Positions 7,501 through 13,184 of a stretch of DNA of 17,341 bases are shown one piece after another (position 1 is the stretch's first letter; every line of letters begins with the position of its first letter). The position numbers and the translations under genes are program-made. The stretch is from UBA4644 sp964646225 (GTDB lineage: Bacteria > Bacillota > Clostridia > Oscillospirales > Butyricicoccaceae), in assembly GCA_964646225.1 (NCBI GenBank), contig CAZYAD010000030.1:1-17341 (forward strand). The letters run 5' to 3'. The notes below the pieces were generated by a model. The model made no database searches, was not told the origin of the DNA, and saw only the letters and a program-made list of their open reading frames with translations.

Positions 7501-8672
7501 TGCTCGGGAATGGTACACCACAGCGCGCCGTATTCGTCCAGGCACTCCGGGCCGTGCTGATGCTCGTCCATGCCGCAGGTGCGGCCGTCAGCCCAGAGAC
7601 CGGGCTGCGGGTCTTCCTCCGGCGGGAGGCATTCCGGCCCGTGGGTGTGCACCTCCATACCGCAGCAGAGGGAGGGCTCTCCCTCGGTTTCGGTGATTAC
7701 AAAGCACAGGCTGCCGTGGGTGTGCTCTTCAGTCTGGAGCAGGCCGCAGCACAGTGCGCCGTCGGCGTCCAGACAGGTATCGTCATGGATGTGGGGGAGT
7801 CGCTGCTCCTGCCCGCAGATCAGCTGGGGCTGTGCGCCCTCCTCGGCCGTGAACTGCTGACAGGTGAGGACCTGCGTCCGCTCCCAGCAGTCGTTACCGT
7901 GGACATGGGGCACGCCCTCCTCCAGCGGACAGCTCAGATCATAGACCGTCTGGAGGCAGGTATCGCCGTGGGTGTGGCCCGGGCCTGCCTCCAGCCCGCA
8001 CTGCGGGGTGTCGGCGATGGCGACGCACCCGTCATCGTGCCGGTGGTTCTCATCCTCCGCCAGGCCGCAGATCAGCACCTGCGTGTAGCAGTCTCCTCCA
8101 TGGGTGTGACCCGGGCCTTCGGCCTGGGTACAGACCAGTTCCTGCCGGGCGACCCGACAGGAATCATCGTGGGTGTGGACCGCCCCCTCCTCGATGGTAC
8201 AGATCAGCTGGCCCTGCTGCCAGGTGTAGCAGTCTGTGCCATGCACATGAGGCTGCTGCCAGCAGCTTTCATCGTGGAGATGCCCGGCGATTTCCGGCAG
8301 GGGACAGATCAGTCGGCCCTCCCCGTCCCGGCAATCCTCGGTGTGCCGGTGCAGAATGTAGTCGGCATAGCCGCAGGTCAGCACCCCTTCGGTGTAGCAG
8401 CTGTCCTCGTGCTGATGCAGCGCGGACAGTCCGCCGTCACACACCAGCGTCCGGAGCTGTCCCGGCGGCCCGATGGCGTAACAGTTTTCATCGTGCTGAT
8501 GGGCCGTCACGCCGCAGACATATCCCTCCATGGTGATGGCCGGAAGGATAAGGGCGTAGGTGGTACAGAACACCACGACGGAGGCCAGACCCGTGACGAT
8601 CCGTTTCCAAAGCTTCCGTTTTTCCGATCGCTTCCGGAAGAAAACCGTTTGAGTTGTGAGCTCCTGCTGCAC
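4539..8672 (-). CDS. Large VWA-domain pilus tip adhesin with Cys/His repeats, CHAP-like domain and LPETG anchor
   Basis: A 1377-residue cell-wall-anchored surface protein, first gene of the pilus operon. Order: basic N-terminus and hydrophobic signal helix ending ALILPAITME (about 22-49); 15 H-x-H-x3-C repeats (53-397); a CHAP/NlpC-like domain (about 427-575) in which the expected catalytic Cys and His positions read Asn472 (SDWNAK) and Ser533 (AESVGI); two more Cys/His repeats (583-614); a helical linker; a VWA domain (about 790-1068) with MIDAS residues Asp797, Ser799, Thr801, Thr894 and Asp922; a SpaA-like domain (1221-1333, E-box TLTETKVPPGH); LPETG (1338-1342); a membrane helix and RRK tail. 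VWA tip proteins of Gram-positive pili bind host ligands through a metal ion. The GTG at 8672 is chosen because AAGGGAGG lies 7 bases upstream; an in-frame GTG at 8693 lacks a site. The pilin gene follows 53 bases downstream. The tip position is inferred from family and gene order. Confidence 0.92.
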   Translation of the reverse strand: MQQELTTQTVFFRKRSEKRKLWKRIVTGLASVVVFCTTYALILPAITMEGYVCGVTAHQHDENCYAIGPPGQLRTLVCDGGLSALHQHEDSCYTEGVLTCGYADYILHRHTEDCRDGEGRLICPLPEIAGHLHDESCWQQPHVHGTDCYTWQQGQLICTIEEGAVHTHDDSCRVARQELVCTQAEGPGHTHGGDCYTQVLICGLAEDENHRHDDGCVAIADTPQCGLEAGPGHTHGDTCLQTVYDLSCPLEEGVPHVHGNDCWERTQVLTCQQFTAEEGAQPQLICGQEQRLPHIHDDTCLDADGALCCGLLQTEEHTHGSLCFVITETEGEPSLCCGMEVHTHGPECLPPEEDPQPGLWADGRTCGMDEHQHGPECLDEYGALWCTIPEHTHWELCDLDPNKRDTADPDDSWLDNQPIPTGDPAADTAAVALAQVGYRESDAYYTVTDEAELRWYSRYADWWDGDGFSDWNAKLAAFCLETAGVTEVPLSDSAAQWPALLAEAELWQEAPAARAEAGRLAFFDGDGDGRAESVGIITEAEAESGEFTAVLEQNGRVREKHYASVPTTLLGVGLLERETQHLCGREEHAHSALCYDEDDLLSCGQDAHVHTDACLTDMWPSEEERRAAEATLSAQVEDLNEAFSPEAAQALLEQLDEAHGAARLSDEAYLRLYAQIQTLMASADGQTAGTVAEAAIGINWMLLRDSGWFEEYSDYDAALCNKYSVSLMSAAPGDNSSSAQQVDEPGGAASHEDVTVSKTIQGTALENVFDITLTVETPQKIEEVISEPDMAVVIVMDISNTMNSSFGGMTRYTAAMAAAENFLDQFAENNTLGVSKIGYVAFNTDAHEIFDLKPCTNPTQAGALKNTMRTQTGNIISKYEKAENDDAISHSRFTNVEAGLKMARDMLARASNKNKFIIFLSDGFPTTYISSGYNGYDPYTGSGAVGEDGVFYDDVLDVYCNYGTSYSDKAAIRAREMATAIKKSGINIFSIGVDVGGQTIGEYVTQSEGHKTFSVVDRTGETYEIGDANSQEAYKNWLKNSIGSGYYYDSNDVNGLKAAYDQIFKEIKTTVETASKADWVAEDPIPSVTPDDVELIGLYDKAGALQSRENALKGEHKENAENTARCEADAESKNDTIHWDLKESGYTVTSNSGITRYRYSLRYRVRLKNEDGSFVEKQRYNTNNTTTLQYRVVKSVNGTISVSDSNTIEFPIPAVHGYLGELTFKKVDSVGNPLSGAEFTLQHAESCTICRGDGSRVEVGDKVAISGADGWVTFKDIPSGHTYTLTETKVPPGHRENGNTYTVTVAYDVVTVEVKDSSGNVIERGWNGTIVNHTYYELPETGGGGAGWYYAAGALLCAAAGLLLVRQSRRKGDAPPS
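6831..6926 (-). repeat. Second block of two Cys/His repeats in the adhesin
   Basis: Two further copies, CGREEHAHSALC and CGQDAHVHTDAC, lie after the CHAP-like domain. They bring the total of H-x-H-x3-C motifs in the protein to 17 and bracket the CHAP-like domain with repeats on both sides. Confidence 0.88.
7482..8516 (-). repeat. Array of 15 Cys/His repeats encoded in the adhesin
   Basis: Fifteen consecutive degenerate protein repeats of the form C-x(3-12)-H-x-H-x3-C, for example CGVTAHQHDENC, CTIEEGAVHTHDDSC and CGMDEHQHGPEC. The H-x-H-x3-C core is kept in every copy, while spacing and other residues vary. The DNA is not an exact repeat, so this is an old, diverged protein-level array. The pattern suggests metal (zinc) sites or disulphide-linked modules. 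Confidence 0.9.
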
Positions 8673-8713
8673 GCATCTGCCTCCCTTCACCACAAATTTC
8701 TCCTTATTTTTTA

Positions 8714-8742
8714 AGTATACTACCGACGCTGAGGAAATGCAA
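8714..8742 (-). promoter_or_regulatory. Promoter of the pilus operon
   Basis: On the minus strand TTGCAT (8737-8742), a 17-base spacer and TATACT (8714-8719). The start would fall about 35 bases before the adhesin GTG at 8672. No other good promoter is seen before the pilin or sortase genes, so all three are probably one transcript. Confidence 0.65.
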
Positions 8743-8869
8743 GGTTCCTCTTATATTTTTTGCTGCTTTTTGTATCAACTGTCGCAGCCCCGGGCCGCGT
8801 CTGTTCATCCGTTTTATCGGACAGTATTCCCTGTATGCTGGGAACAGAATCCTCCGGGAGGTGTCTGTT

Positions 8870-9142
8870 ATGAACCGAATGCTCATCCGCTTTTCCGTCC
8901 GGCTGAAGGCCCTGTCCCTGCCGCTGCTGCTGTGGGCCGCCCTGCGTGCCGACGCCGGGCTGTCCCTGTGGCTGCTCCCGGCGCTGGGCGGGATCCTGCT
9001 GGGGCTTTGCGGCCTGACGCTGGAGCTGCTGTGCTCGCCCCGCGGCCGCGCACTGCGCCGGCGGCTGTTTGCCGCCCCTTCTCCTGCGCTTCCGCCGGAG
9101 GAGGCTCCTGCCGTGCCGATCCCGCTCCCCCGCGCCGGCTGA
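8870..9142 (+). CDS. Small hypothetical membrane protein
   Basis: A 90-residue protein not recognised as a known family. It starts with a basic segment (NRMLIRFSVRLK), has two hydrophobic stretches (about residues 14-26 and 31-51, the second rich in Leu and Gly), and a C-terminal part that is basic and then proline-rich. The ATG at 8870 is preferred over a GTG at 8861 because GGGAGGTG (8856-8863) sits about 7 bases before it. It diverges from the pilus operon and is probably co-transcribed with the next membrane-protein gene 66 bases downstream. No function can be assigned. Confidence 0.6.
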   Translation: MNRMLIRFSVRLKALSLPLLLWAALRADAGLSLWLLPALGGILLGLCGLTLELLCSPRGRALRRRLFAAPSPALPPEEAPAVPIPLPRAG

Positions 9143-9208
9143 CCCTTGCTTTTTTGCGGCAAATGGGCTATGATACCATCATCCCGTTCCGAAAGGAGAC
9201 CCCCGATC

Positions 9209-9727
9209 ATGGATCCTGCCCACACCACCGGCGGCCGCTCTCCCCGGCCCATGCTTTATTATTTTGACGGCACGCCTCAGCAGCGGCGAAACCTGTATCT
9301 CCGCCTGTTGGCGCTGTGCCTGCCGCTGACCGTCTGTGCCGCCGCCTCCGGCTTTCTCCCCGCCCCCGGCGCACTGAGTGCCTTTTACATTCTGGTGCCC
9401 TATACCATTGCCCTGTTCGGCGGCGTTTCCCTGCTTGGCTGCCTGTTCCGCCTGTGGCGCGGCGGCTCGCCCCTGTCCGAGGAGCTTTACCGCACCTCGC
9501 TGGAGCTTTTCCGGCCCCGTGGCACCATGGTGGCTGTTTGCGCAGCCTGCGCCCTGGTGGGAGAGGTCTATTATGTGCTGCGCCACGGTGCCGAAGGGCA
9601 AACCACCGGAATGCTGCTGTTTCTCATCTGCCAGGCCGTGGAGCTGGTCTGTGCCCTCCTGTGCATTTTCCTGACGGAAAACTCCCCCTGGATCCGGGAG
9701 GAAGCTCCGCCCTCCGGCAGAGGCTGA
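9209..9727 (+). CDS. Hypothetical four-helix membrane protein
   Basis: A 172-residue protein with four predicted membrane helices (roughly residues 29-50, 58-86, 107-126 and 137-158) and a short polar N-terminus containing YYFDGTPQQRRNLYLR. No motif of a known transporter or enzyme is seen. The start at 9209 is chosen because AAAGGAGA (9192-9199) lies upstream at workable spacing; longer in-frame starts lack one. It follows the small membrane-protein gene at 8870-9142 on the same strand and ends before a hairpin at 9767-9788. The two genes may form a small operon of unknown role. Confidence 0.7.
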   Translation: MDPAHTTGGRSPRPMLYYFDGTPQQRRNLYLRLLALCLPLTVCAAASGFLPAPGALSAFYILVPYTIALFGGVSLLGCLFRLWRGGSPLSEELYRTSLELFRPRGTMVAVCAACALVGEVYYVLRHGAEGQTTGMLLFLICQAVELVCALLCIFLTENSPWIREEAPPSGRG

Positions 9728-9766
9728 TGCGGCCGCACCTGCGTTCTTCCCGATCAATATGCAAAA

Positions 9767-9788
9767 TGGGCGGTCTTTTGACCGCCCA
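9767..9788 (+). terminator. Intrinsic terminator after the two small membrane-protein genes
   Basis: A perfect 9-bp stem (TGGGCGGTC, loop TTTT, GACCGCCCA) followed within a few bases by ATTTTTA. It lies 40 bases after the stop of the membrane-protein gene. The T run is slightly displaced, so efficiency is uncertain. Confidence 0.65.
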
Positions 9789-9901
9789 ACATTTTTATGA
9801 TAGCACAGGTTGTGCAGAAAATCAATACTTTTCCTCCTTCCGCCCGTTCTTTTCTCCCTTTTGCACAAAATCGAAGTCTGTTTTTCTGGCAGATTGCCAT
9901 C

Positions 9902-9930
9902 TTGCAATTTGGCCTTTACTGATGTACACT
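9902..9930 (+). promoter_or_regulatory. Candidate promoter for an unassigned transcript
   Basis: TTGCAA (9902-9907), exactly 17 bases, then TACACT (9925-9930). No protein gene of normal size follows on this strand before two terminators (10162-10253), so the promoter would drive a short RNA. Confidence 0.5.
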
Positions 9931-10139
9931 ATAGACACAGGGAAGATAAGCAGACGACACGGACAACTACAGAAAGGCTGAGTCCCATGTACTAAGATCT
10001 TCACCGACTCCCCTTCGTTTTCCGACAGACTTCCGCCATAAGGGTGTCCCGCCTCAGGGATTTTACATAAATGGCTGTGTTGCAGGAAGTGCTTGACCCG
10101 ACGAAGCGGCGCGGATCCTGAGAAAGAGAGGTTAAACGG

Positions 10140-10169
10140 ATGTTAGATACCAAGAATTCAGAGAACTGA
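10140..10169 (+). CDS. Possible 9-residue leader peptide overlapping a terminator
   Basis: ATG at 10140 follows GAGAGG (10126-10131) by 8 bases and encodes MLDTKNSEN. The TGA stop (10167-10169) lies inside the 5' arm of the terminator stem (10162-10175). A ribosome here would mask that arm, as in attenuators. No target gene is visible downstream on this strand, so it may be chance. Confidence 0.25.
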   Translation: MLDTKNSEN

Positions 10170-10222
10170 CCCCTGTCGGATACGGGTGAAAGGTGTATCC
10201 TTCAGGGGTCAGTTCTTTTTTA
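10162..10222 (+). terminator. Strong intrinsic terminator
   Basis: A perfect 14-bp stem (AGAACTGACCCCTG at 10162-10175, complement at 10203-10216) with an inner GGATAC/GTATCC stem (10178-10183 with 10195-10200), followed by a run of T (10216-10221). The orientation is plus strand only; on the minus strand no T run follows. Confidence 0.85.
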
Positions 10223-10231
10223 TTTGATGTT

Positions 10232-10253
10232 ACGCCCACGGGGGCGTTTTTTT
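10232..10253 (+). terminator. Second tandem intrinsic terminator
   Basis: ACGCCC (10232-10237), a 4-base loop and GGGCGT (10242-10247), followed by seven T (10247-10253). It lies just before the 3' end of the convergent lysis module, so it shields that module from plus-strand transcription. Confidence 0.75.
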
Positions 10254-10264
10254 ATTGTCCGGCA

Positions 10265-10582
10265 TCAGGAAAGCCCCGCCCGTGCCAGCAAAAAGGCCAC
10301 CACAGCCCCGGCCACGGCCCAGATGAGCTTGTCCACGATGGTCTCCCACCGCTTCCCCGGCTTCATTTCCAGCGCATCAACCTTGCCGTCCAGCCGTGTC
10401 ACATCCTTGCGCACCTGGTTGATTGCCTCTGTCTGGTGCTTCTGCTCCGAAGCCATCACCTTGATGCTCGCCGCCAGCTCATGAATGGCATCCTGCTGCT
10501 TTTCCACAGCATCCAGCCGGCGCTTACAGCTCTTGACCGCCTCCTCAGCCGAAGCCAGCCGCTCCTCGATCCCCTCGCTCAT
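10265..10582 (-). CDS. XhlA-like phage lysis/holin-associated membrane protein
   Basis: A 105-residue protein: an N-terminal long amphipathic, charged coiled-coil-like region (about 1-75, heptad-rich, with EERLASAEEAVKSCKRRLD and VRKDVTRLDGKVDALE) and one C-terminal membrane helix (about 86-104) with a short tail. This is the layout of XhlA/hemolysin-like proteins found next to holin and amidase genes in Firmicutes phages such as PBSX. The start ATG has AGGGAGG 8 bases upstream, inside the end of the endolysin gene. It is the last gene of a three-gene lysis module, separated by 4 bases from the endolysin. No terminator oriented for this strand was found after it. Confidence 0.75.
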   Translation of the reverse strand: MSEGIEERLASAEEAVKSCKRRLDAVEKQQDAIHELAASIKVMASEQKHQTEAINQVRKDVTRLDGKVDALEMKPGKRWETIVDKLIWAVAGAVVAFLLARAGLS

Positions 10583-10586
10583 GCTT

Positions 10587-11315
10587 TTAACCTCCCTTGC
10601 TCAAAAGATAGTACCGGGGCCACCGCCCGATGCAGTCATTGTCCAGCGTTGCAGCACTGGCAAAGATCAGGTCGCCGCTCACCGTCACATAGGGCTTGCG
10701 CTTTGCGGTGGAGTATTTCCCGGTATACATCCCCGGGTCGGCGATGCACACCTTGTCCCCCACAAGCCCCAGCGCCACGATGTAATGCCCGCCGGTGGAG
10801 AACATTCCCCGCCCGGCAACATTGCAAATGGCCACGCCGCCGGCTTTCAGGTGCTCCCGAAGGTCATACACATTGCTGGTCTGCTTGCTTTTCAGGCCGT
10901 AATCCCGACAGATCAGCGTCACCATTTGCCGCATATCCGTGCCGCCGGACACCCGCGCCCCGCCTTTGACGGCCAGATCGCGCATCGCCCGCACCGGGAC
11001 ACATTTCCCCGTCAGCGCCCCCACAGCGTTCGCCGCCGCGCATACGCCGCAGCCGCCGCTTTTGATGGTGGCGCTCTCGTAGCCCCTGGCCGGATAGGCC
11101 AGCCCGGCATAGTCGTTCTGATTGCAGAGGAAGCCTTTCAGCGTCCGCACCCACCGGGTCTTGCTGCCCTTGGCTGTGGGATAGGTCACCGGCCACAGGC
11201 CCTCGTCGGTCTTGGCCCCGATCCGGCAAAGGTCACCGGCTGCAATGTAGCTTTTGCTGTCCGGCAGCCCCCTGGCGTTCAGCACTGCCACCCGGGAAAA
11301 TGCCATCACCTTCAT
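10587..11315 (-). CDS. Phage-type endolysin: SH3-like domain plus C39-like cysteine peptidase
   Basis: A 242-residue protein. Residues 1-62 resemble a bacterial SH3 wall-binding domain (VLNARGLPDSKSYIAAGD through TRWVRTLKGF). Residues about 80-200 resemble a C39-type/papain-like peptidase: Cys89 in KSGGCGVCAAANAVGALTG, His177 in STGGHYIVALGL and Asp193 in CIADPG form the likely triad. Such proteins cleave peptide bonds in peptidoglycan stems or cross-bridges. No signal peptide is present, as expected for a holin-released endolysin. Its ATG overlaps the holin stop by 4 bases (ATGA), and it precedes the XhlA-like gene. A second in-frame ATG at 11306 is possible. A toxin-maturation or host wall-remodelling role cannot be excluded. 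Confidence 0.8.
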   Translation of the reverse strand: MKVMAFSRVAVLNARGLPDSKSYIAAGDLCRIGAKTDEGLWPVTYPTAKGSKTRWVRTLKGFLCNQNDYAGLAYPARGYESATIKSGGCGVCAAANAVGALTGKCVPVRAMRDLAVKGGARVSGGTDMRQMVTLICRDYGLKSKQTSNVYDLREHLKAGGVAICNVAGRGMFSTGGHYIVALGLVGDKVCIADPGMYTGKYSTAKRKPYVTVSGDLIFASAATLDNDCIGRWPRYYLLSKGG

Positions 11316-11722
11316 GCCGATGCACCGTCCTCCTCGTTGTAGACCTCCTCCCCGGCCTCCACCGTTTCCGTCTCAGCCTTGGGCGTTTCCGTCTTTCCCG
11401 GCGCGGCGAAGCCGTAGTTGAACTCAGAGACTACCGATTCAATCAAAAGATTCATCTCCAGCTCGGAAATGGGAATGCCCTTTTCATTCAGCATCTCCAC
11501 CACGCCCTCCTGTGCCTTTTTCAGCTTTTCAGCACCGGAAAGATCGTGATACAGCTGTTCCGCCGCCTTGACACAGGTGCGGACAACGGCCTCCTTGGTC
11601 TTGTCGTTGATCCAGCGCTGATACAGCGCCCGGATCTGTGCGCCCACCATACCCGCCAGGGCAGTGGCCACAGCCACAATTGCCGGCAGCAGGTAGGCGT
11701 TGAACAGTTCTTCTCTGCTCAT
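11312..11722 (-). CDS. Phage holin, LLH family
   Basis: A 136-residue protein with one N-terminal membrane helix (about residues 11-30) followed by a basic segment (RALYQRWINDKTKEAV), an amphipathic helical region with VRTCVKAAEQLYHDLSGAEK and a conserved-looking VVEMLNEKGIPISELEMNLLIESVV, then an acidic, low-complexity tail. This is the arrangement of the LLH holin family, which opens the membrane to release the endolysin. The ATG has AAAGGAG 8 bases upstream. It is the first gene of the module, overlapping the endolysin gene by 4 bases, and has its own promoter. No phage structural, integrase or packaging genes are nearby. Confidence 0.85.
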   Translation of the reverse strand: MSREELFNAYLLPAIVAVATALAGMVGAQIRALYQRWINDKTKEAVVRTCVKAAEQLYHDLSGAEKLKKAQEGVVEMLNEKGIPISELEMNLLIESVVSEFNYGFAAPGKTETPKAETETVEAGEEVYNEEDGASA

Positions 11723-11748
11723 ATGATCGCTCCTTTCTTTTTGGAGCT

Positions 11749-11784
11749 GTTATACCCCCATTGGCGGGAAGTGTCCACTGGACA
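11749..11784 (-). promoter_or_regulatory. Promoter of the lysis module with a palindrome over the -35
   Basis: On the minus strand TGGACA (11772-11777), a 17-base spacer and TATAAC (11749-11754). The -35 is half of a perfect palindrome, TGTCCA-C-TGGACA (11772-11784), a plausible operator. A second palindrome, GGGGTACCCC (11792-11801), lies just upstream. The start would be about 20 bases before the holin ATG. Confidence 0.55.
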
Positions 11785-11851
11785 GCCGCAGGGGGTACCC
11801 CATCCTATGCCGCCGGCCGCCGCGCTGTCACCCGCCGCCCGGGAAAAACGC

Positions 11852-11904
11852 TTGACAGCACGCCCCCTGCGTGTTATAACTGTACTAACACATTTCATAC
11901 AGTT
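11852..11904 (+). promoter_or_regulatory. Promoter and likely autoregulatory operator of the GntR-ABC operon
   Basis: TTGACA (11852-11857), a 17-base spacer and TATAAC (11875-11880) are near-perfect. An inverted repeat, AACTGTA (11878-11884) and TACAGTT (11898-11904), overlaps the -10 and start site and contains the TGTACTA-type half-site seen in YtrA-family operators. The position fits repression by the first gene of the operon. Confidence 0.75.
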
Positions 11905-11928
11905 TGAGCAAAAAGGGAGTGACTGTGT

Positions 11929-12291
11929 GTGATCCATCTGAACAGCCGGGATCCCCGGCCGATTTACGAGCAGATCATGGAGGAGCTGCGCCATCTGATC
12001 ATCAGCGGCGGTCTGGCCGTAGGCGACCGCCTCCCCTCAGTGCGGGAGCAGGCTGCCCGGCTGGCCATCAATCCCAACACCATCCAGCGTGCCTATCGGG
12101 AGCTGGAGCTGTCGGGCTATGTGATCACCCTGCCGGGAAAGGGCGTCTTTGTGGCCGAGGCCCCCGTTCCGGACAGCGCCCGCCTCCGTTCCCTGTGGGA
12201 ACAGCTGGATCGGGCCGTTGCCGAGCTTCGCTTTGGCGGCGTTTCCGAGCAGGAGCTGCTGGAGCATCTGCGGAAAGGAGCATCAACATGA
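11929..12291 (+). CDS. GntR family transcriptional regulator, YtrA subfamily
   Basis: A 120-residue regulator. Residues 1-75 are the winged helix-turn-helix of GntR proteins (RPIYEQIMEELRHLIISG, GDRLPSVREQAARLAINP, NTIQRAYRELELSGYV, GKGVFVA), and the short helical C-terminus (about 82-120) is the size typical of the YtrA subfamily rather than the larger FadR or HutC effector domains. Such proteins usually repress the ABC transporter operon they head and respond to cell-wall-active compounds; here an inverted repeat overlaps the promoter. The start is the GTG at 11929, with AAGGGAG 9 bases upstream. Its stop overlaps the ATPase start (ATGA). Confidence 0.92.
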   Translation: MIHLNSRDPRPIYEQIMEELRHLIISGGLAVGDRLPSVREQAARLAINPNTIQRAYRELELSGYVITLPGKGVFVAEAPVPDSARLRSLWEQLDRAVAELRFGGVSEQELLEHLRKGAST

Positions 12292-13184
12292 TCCGTGTAG
12301 AAAACCTGACCAAGACCTATGACGGCTTTCCCGCCCTGGACGGTCTTTCTCTCCAGGTGCCCGAGGGGGCGGTCTATGGGCTGGTGGGCCCCAACGGCGC
12401 GGGAAAATCCACCCTGCTGCGCTGTCTGGCAGGGGTGACCCGTCCCGACAGCGGCCTGCTGACCATCGGCGGCCTGCCTGTATGGGAAAACCCCGCCTGC
12501 AAGGCCACCATGGCCTATATCCCCGATGACCTGTACTTTTTCACATCCGCCACCCTGCTGGACATGAAGGCGTTTTACCGTGGCTTTTACCCCGCCTTTG
12601 ACGAAGCGCTGTTTCAAAAGCTGGGCGAACTCTTCCCCATCGACCCCCGCAAGCCCATTCGCCGCCTTTCCCGCGGTACGCAGAAGCAGGCGGCCTTCTG
12701 GCTCCATCTGGCCCTGCAGCCCCGGCTTCTGCTGCTGGATGAGCCGGTGGACGGCCTGGACCCCGTCATGCGCCGCCAGCTGTGGAGCCTGATCCTCAGC
12801 GAGGTGGAGCGCCGCCGGATGACGGTGGTGATCTCCTCCCACAATCTGCGGGAGCTGGAGGATGTCTGTGACCATGTGGGCGTCATCGACAGGGGCCATA
12901 TGCTGCTGGAGCGGGCGCTGAGCCGCCTCCAGGAGGATTTCGTCAAGCTCCAGCTGGTCTTCCCCGCCGGCGCTCAGCCCGTCCTGCCGGGGCTTACCCC
13001 GCTGCATCACAGCAGCACCGGAAGGGTACATACCTTCATCCTGCGCTGCGGCATGGAGGCCGCCCTGGCCGCCGCACAGTCCTGCGATCCGGTGTTTTAT
13101 GACCTGCTGCCGCTGTCGCTGGAGGAAATTTTCATCTATGAGCTGGGAGGTGCCGACTATGCAGTCAAAGAACTGGTGCTGTAA
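12288..13184 (+). CDS. ABC transporter ATP-binding protein
   Basis: A 298-residue ATPase of the drug/peptide-exporter type. The Walker A motif GPNGAGKS is at 34-41, the signature reads LSRGT (127-131) in place of the usual LSGGQ, Walker B plus catalytic Glu is LLLLDEP (147-153), the D-loop is DGLDP and the H-loop His is in SSHN (183-186). Residues 215-298 form the extra C-terminal domain common in this group. It would power the permease encoded next. AAAGGAG lies 7 bases before the ATG. The gene overlaps GntR by 4 bases and the permease by 26, implying translational coupling. Confidence 0.94.
   Translation: MIRVENLTKTYDGFPALDGLSLQVPEGAVYGLVGPNGAGKSTLLRCLAGVTRPDSGLLTIGGLPVWENPACKATMAYIPDDLYFFTSATLLDMKAFYRGFYPAFDEALFQKLGELFPIDPRKPIRRLSRGTQKQAAFWLHLALQPRLLLLDEPVDGLDPVMRRQLWSLILSEVERRRMTVVISSHNLRELEDVCDHVGVIDRGHMLLERALSRLQEDFVKLQLVFPAGAQPVLPGLTPLHHSSTGRVHTFILRCGMEAALAAAQSCDPVFYDLLPLSLEEIFIYELGGADYAVKELVL

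Larger units (their letters stand above)
9937..10222 (+). ncRNA. Candidate structured small RNA or leader transcript
   Basis: A stretch of about 285 bases with a plausible promoter before it, an intrinsic terminator at its end and clear local folding. CTTCC-GCCAT (10030-10039) can pair with ATGGC (10071-10075) and GGAAG (10085-10089), enclosing an inner TCCC/GGGA stem (10047-10050 with 10057-10060). CTCAGG (10053-10058) could alternatively pair with CCTGAG (10116-10121), which would give two exclusive folds. It does not match the motifs I know for SRP RNA, tmRNA, T-box, TPP, cobalamin or c-di-GMP riboswitches. This is the content of the gene-free stretch between 9728 and 10264. Confidence 0.35.

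Noticed and set aside
7482..8516. Repeated sequence considered as CRISPR or tandem DNA repeat
   Set aside because: The repeats exist only at protein level, are in frame with a surface protein and vary in DNA sequence and spacing. There are no identical direct repeats with unique spacers.
6420..8714. Long plus-strand open frame of 764 codons opposite the adhesin gene
   Set aside because: It mirrors the GC-rich Cys/His half of the adhesin in antisense, has no recognisable domain and no ribosome site, while the minus strand encodes clear motifs. It is a composition shadow.
8744..8869. Promoter for the small plus-strand membrane-protein genes
   Set aside because: TATGCT and TATTCC type -10 candidates exist, but none has a good -35 at proper spacing, so no promoter is claimed.
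9937..10222. T-box, SRP RNA or tmRNA identity for the structured transcript
   Set aside because: AGGGTGTCCCGCC only loosely resembles a T-box antiterminator, and no GGAAGCAGC-type SRP loop or tmRNA tRNA-like ends were found. It is left unassigned.
10265..11722. Complete prophage
   Set aside because: Only the three lysis genes are phage-like. The genes on both sides in the window are chromosomal-type membrane and transporter genes, and no integrase or attachment repeat was seen.
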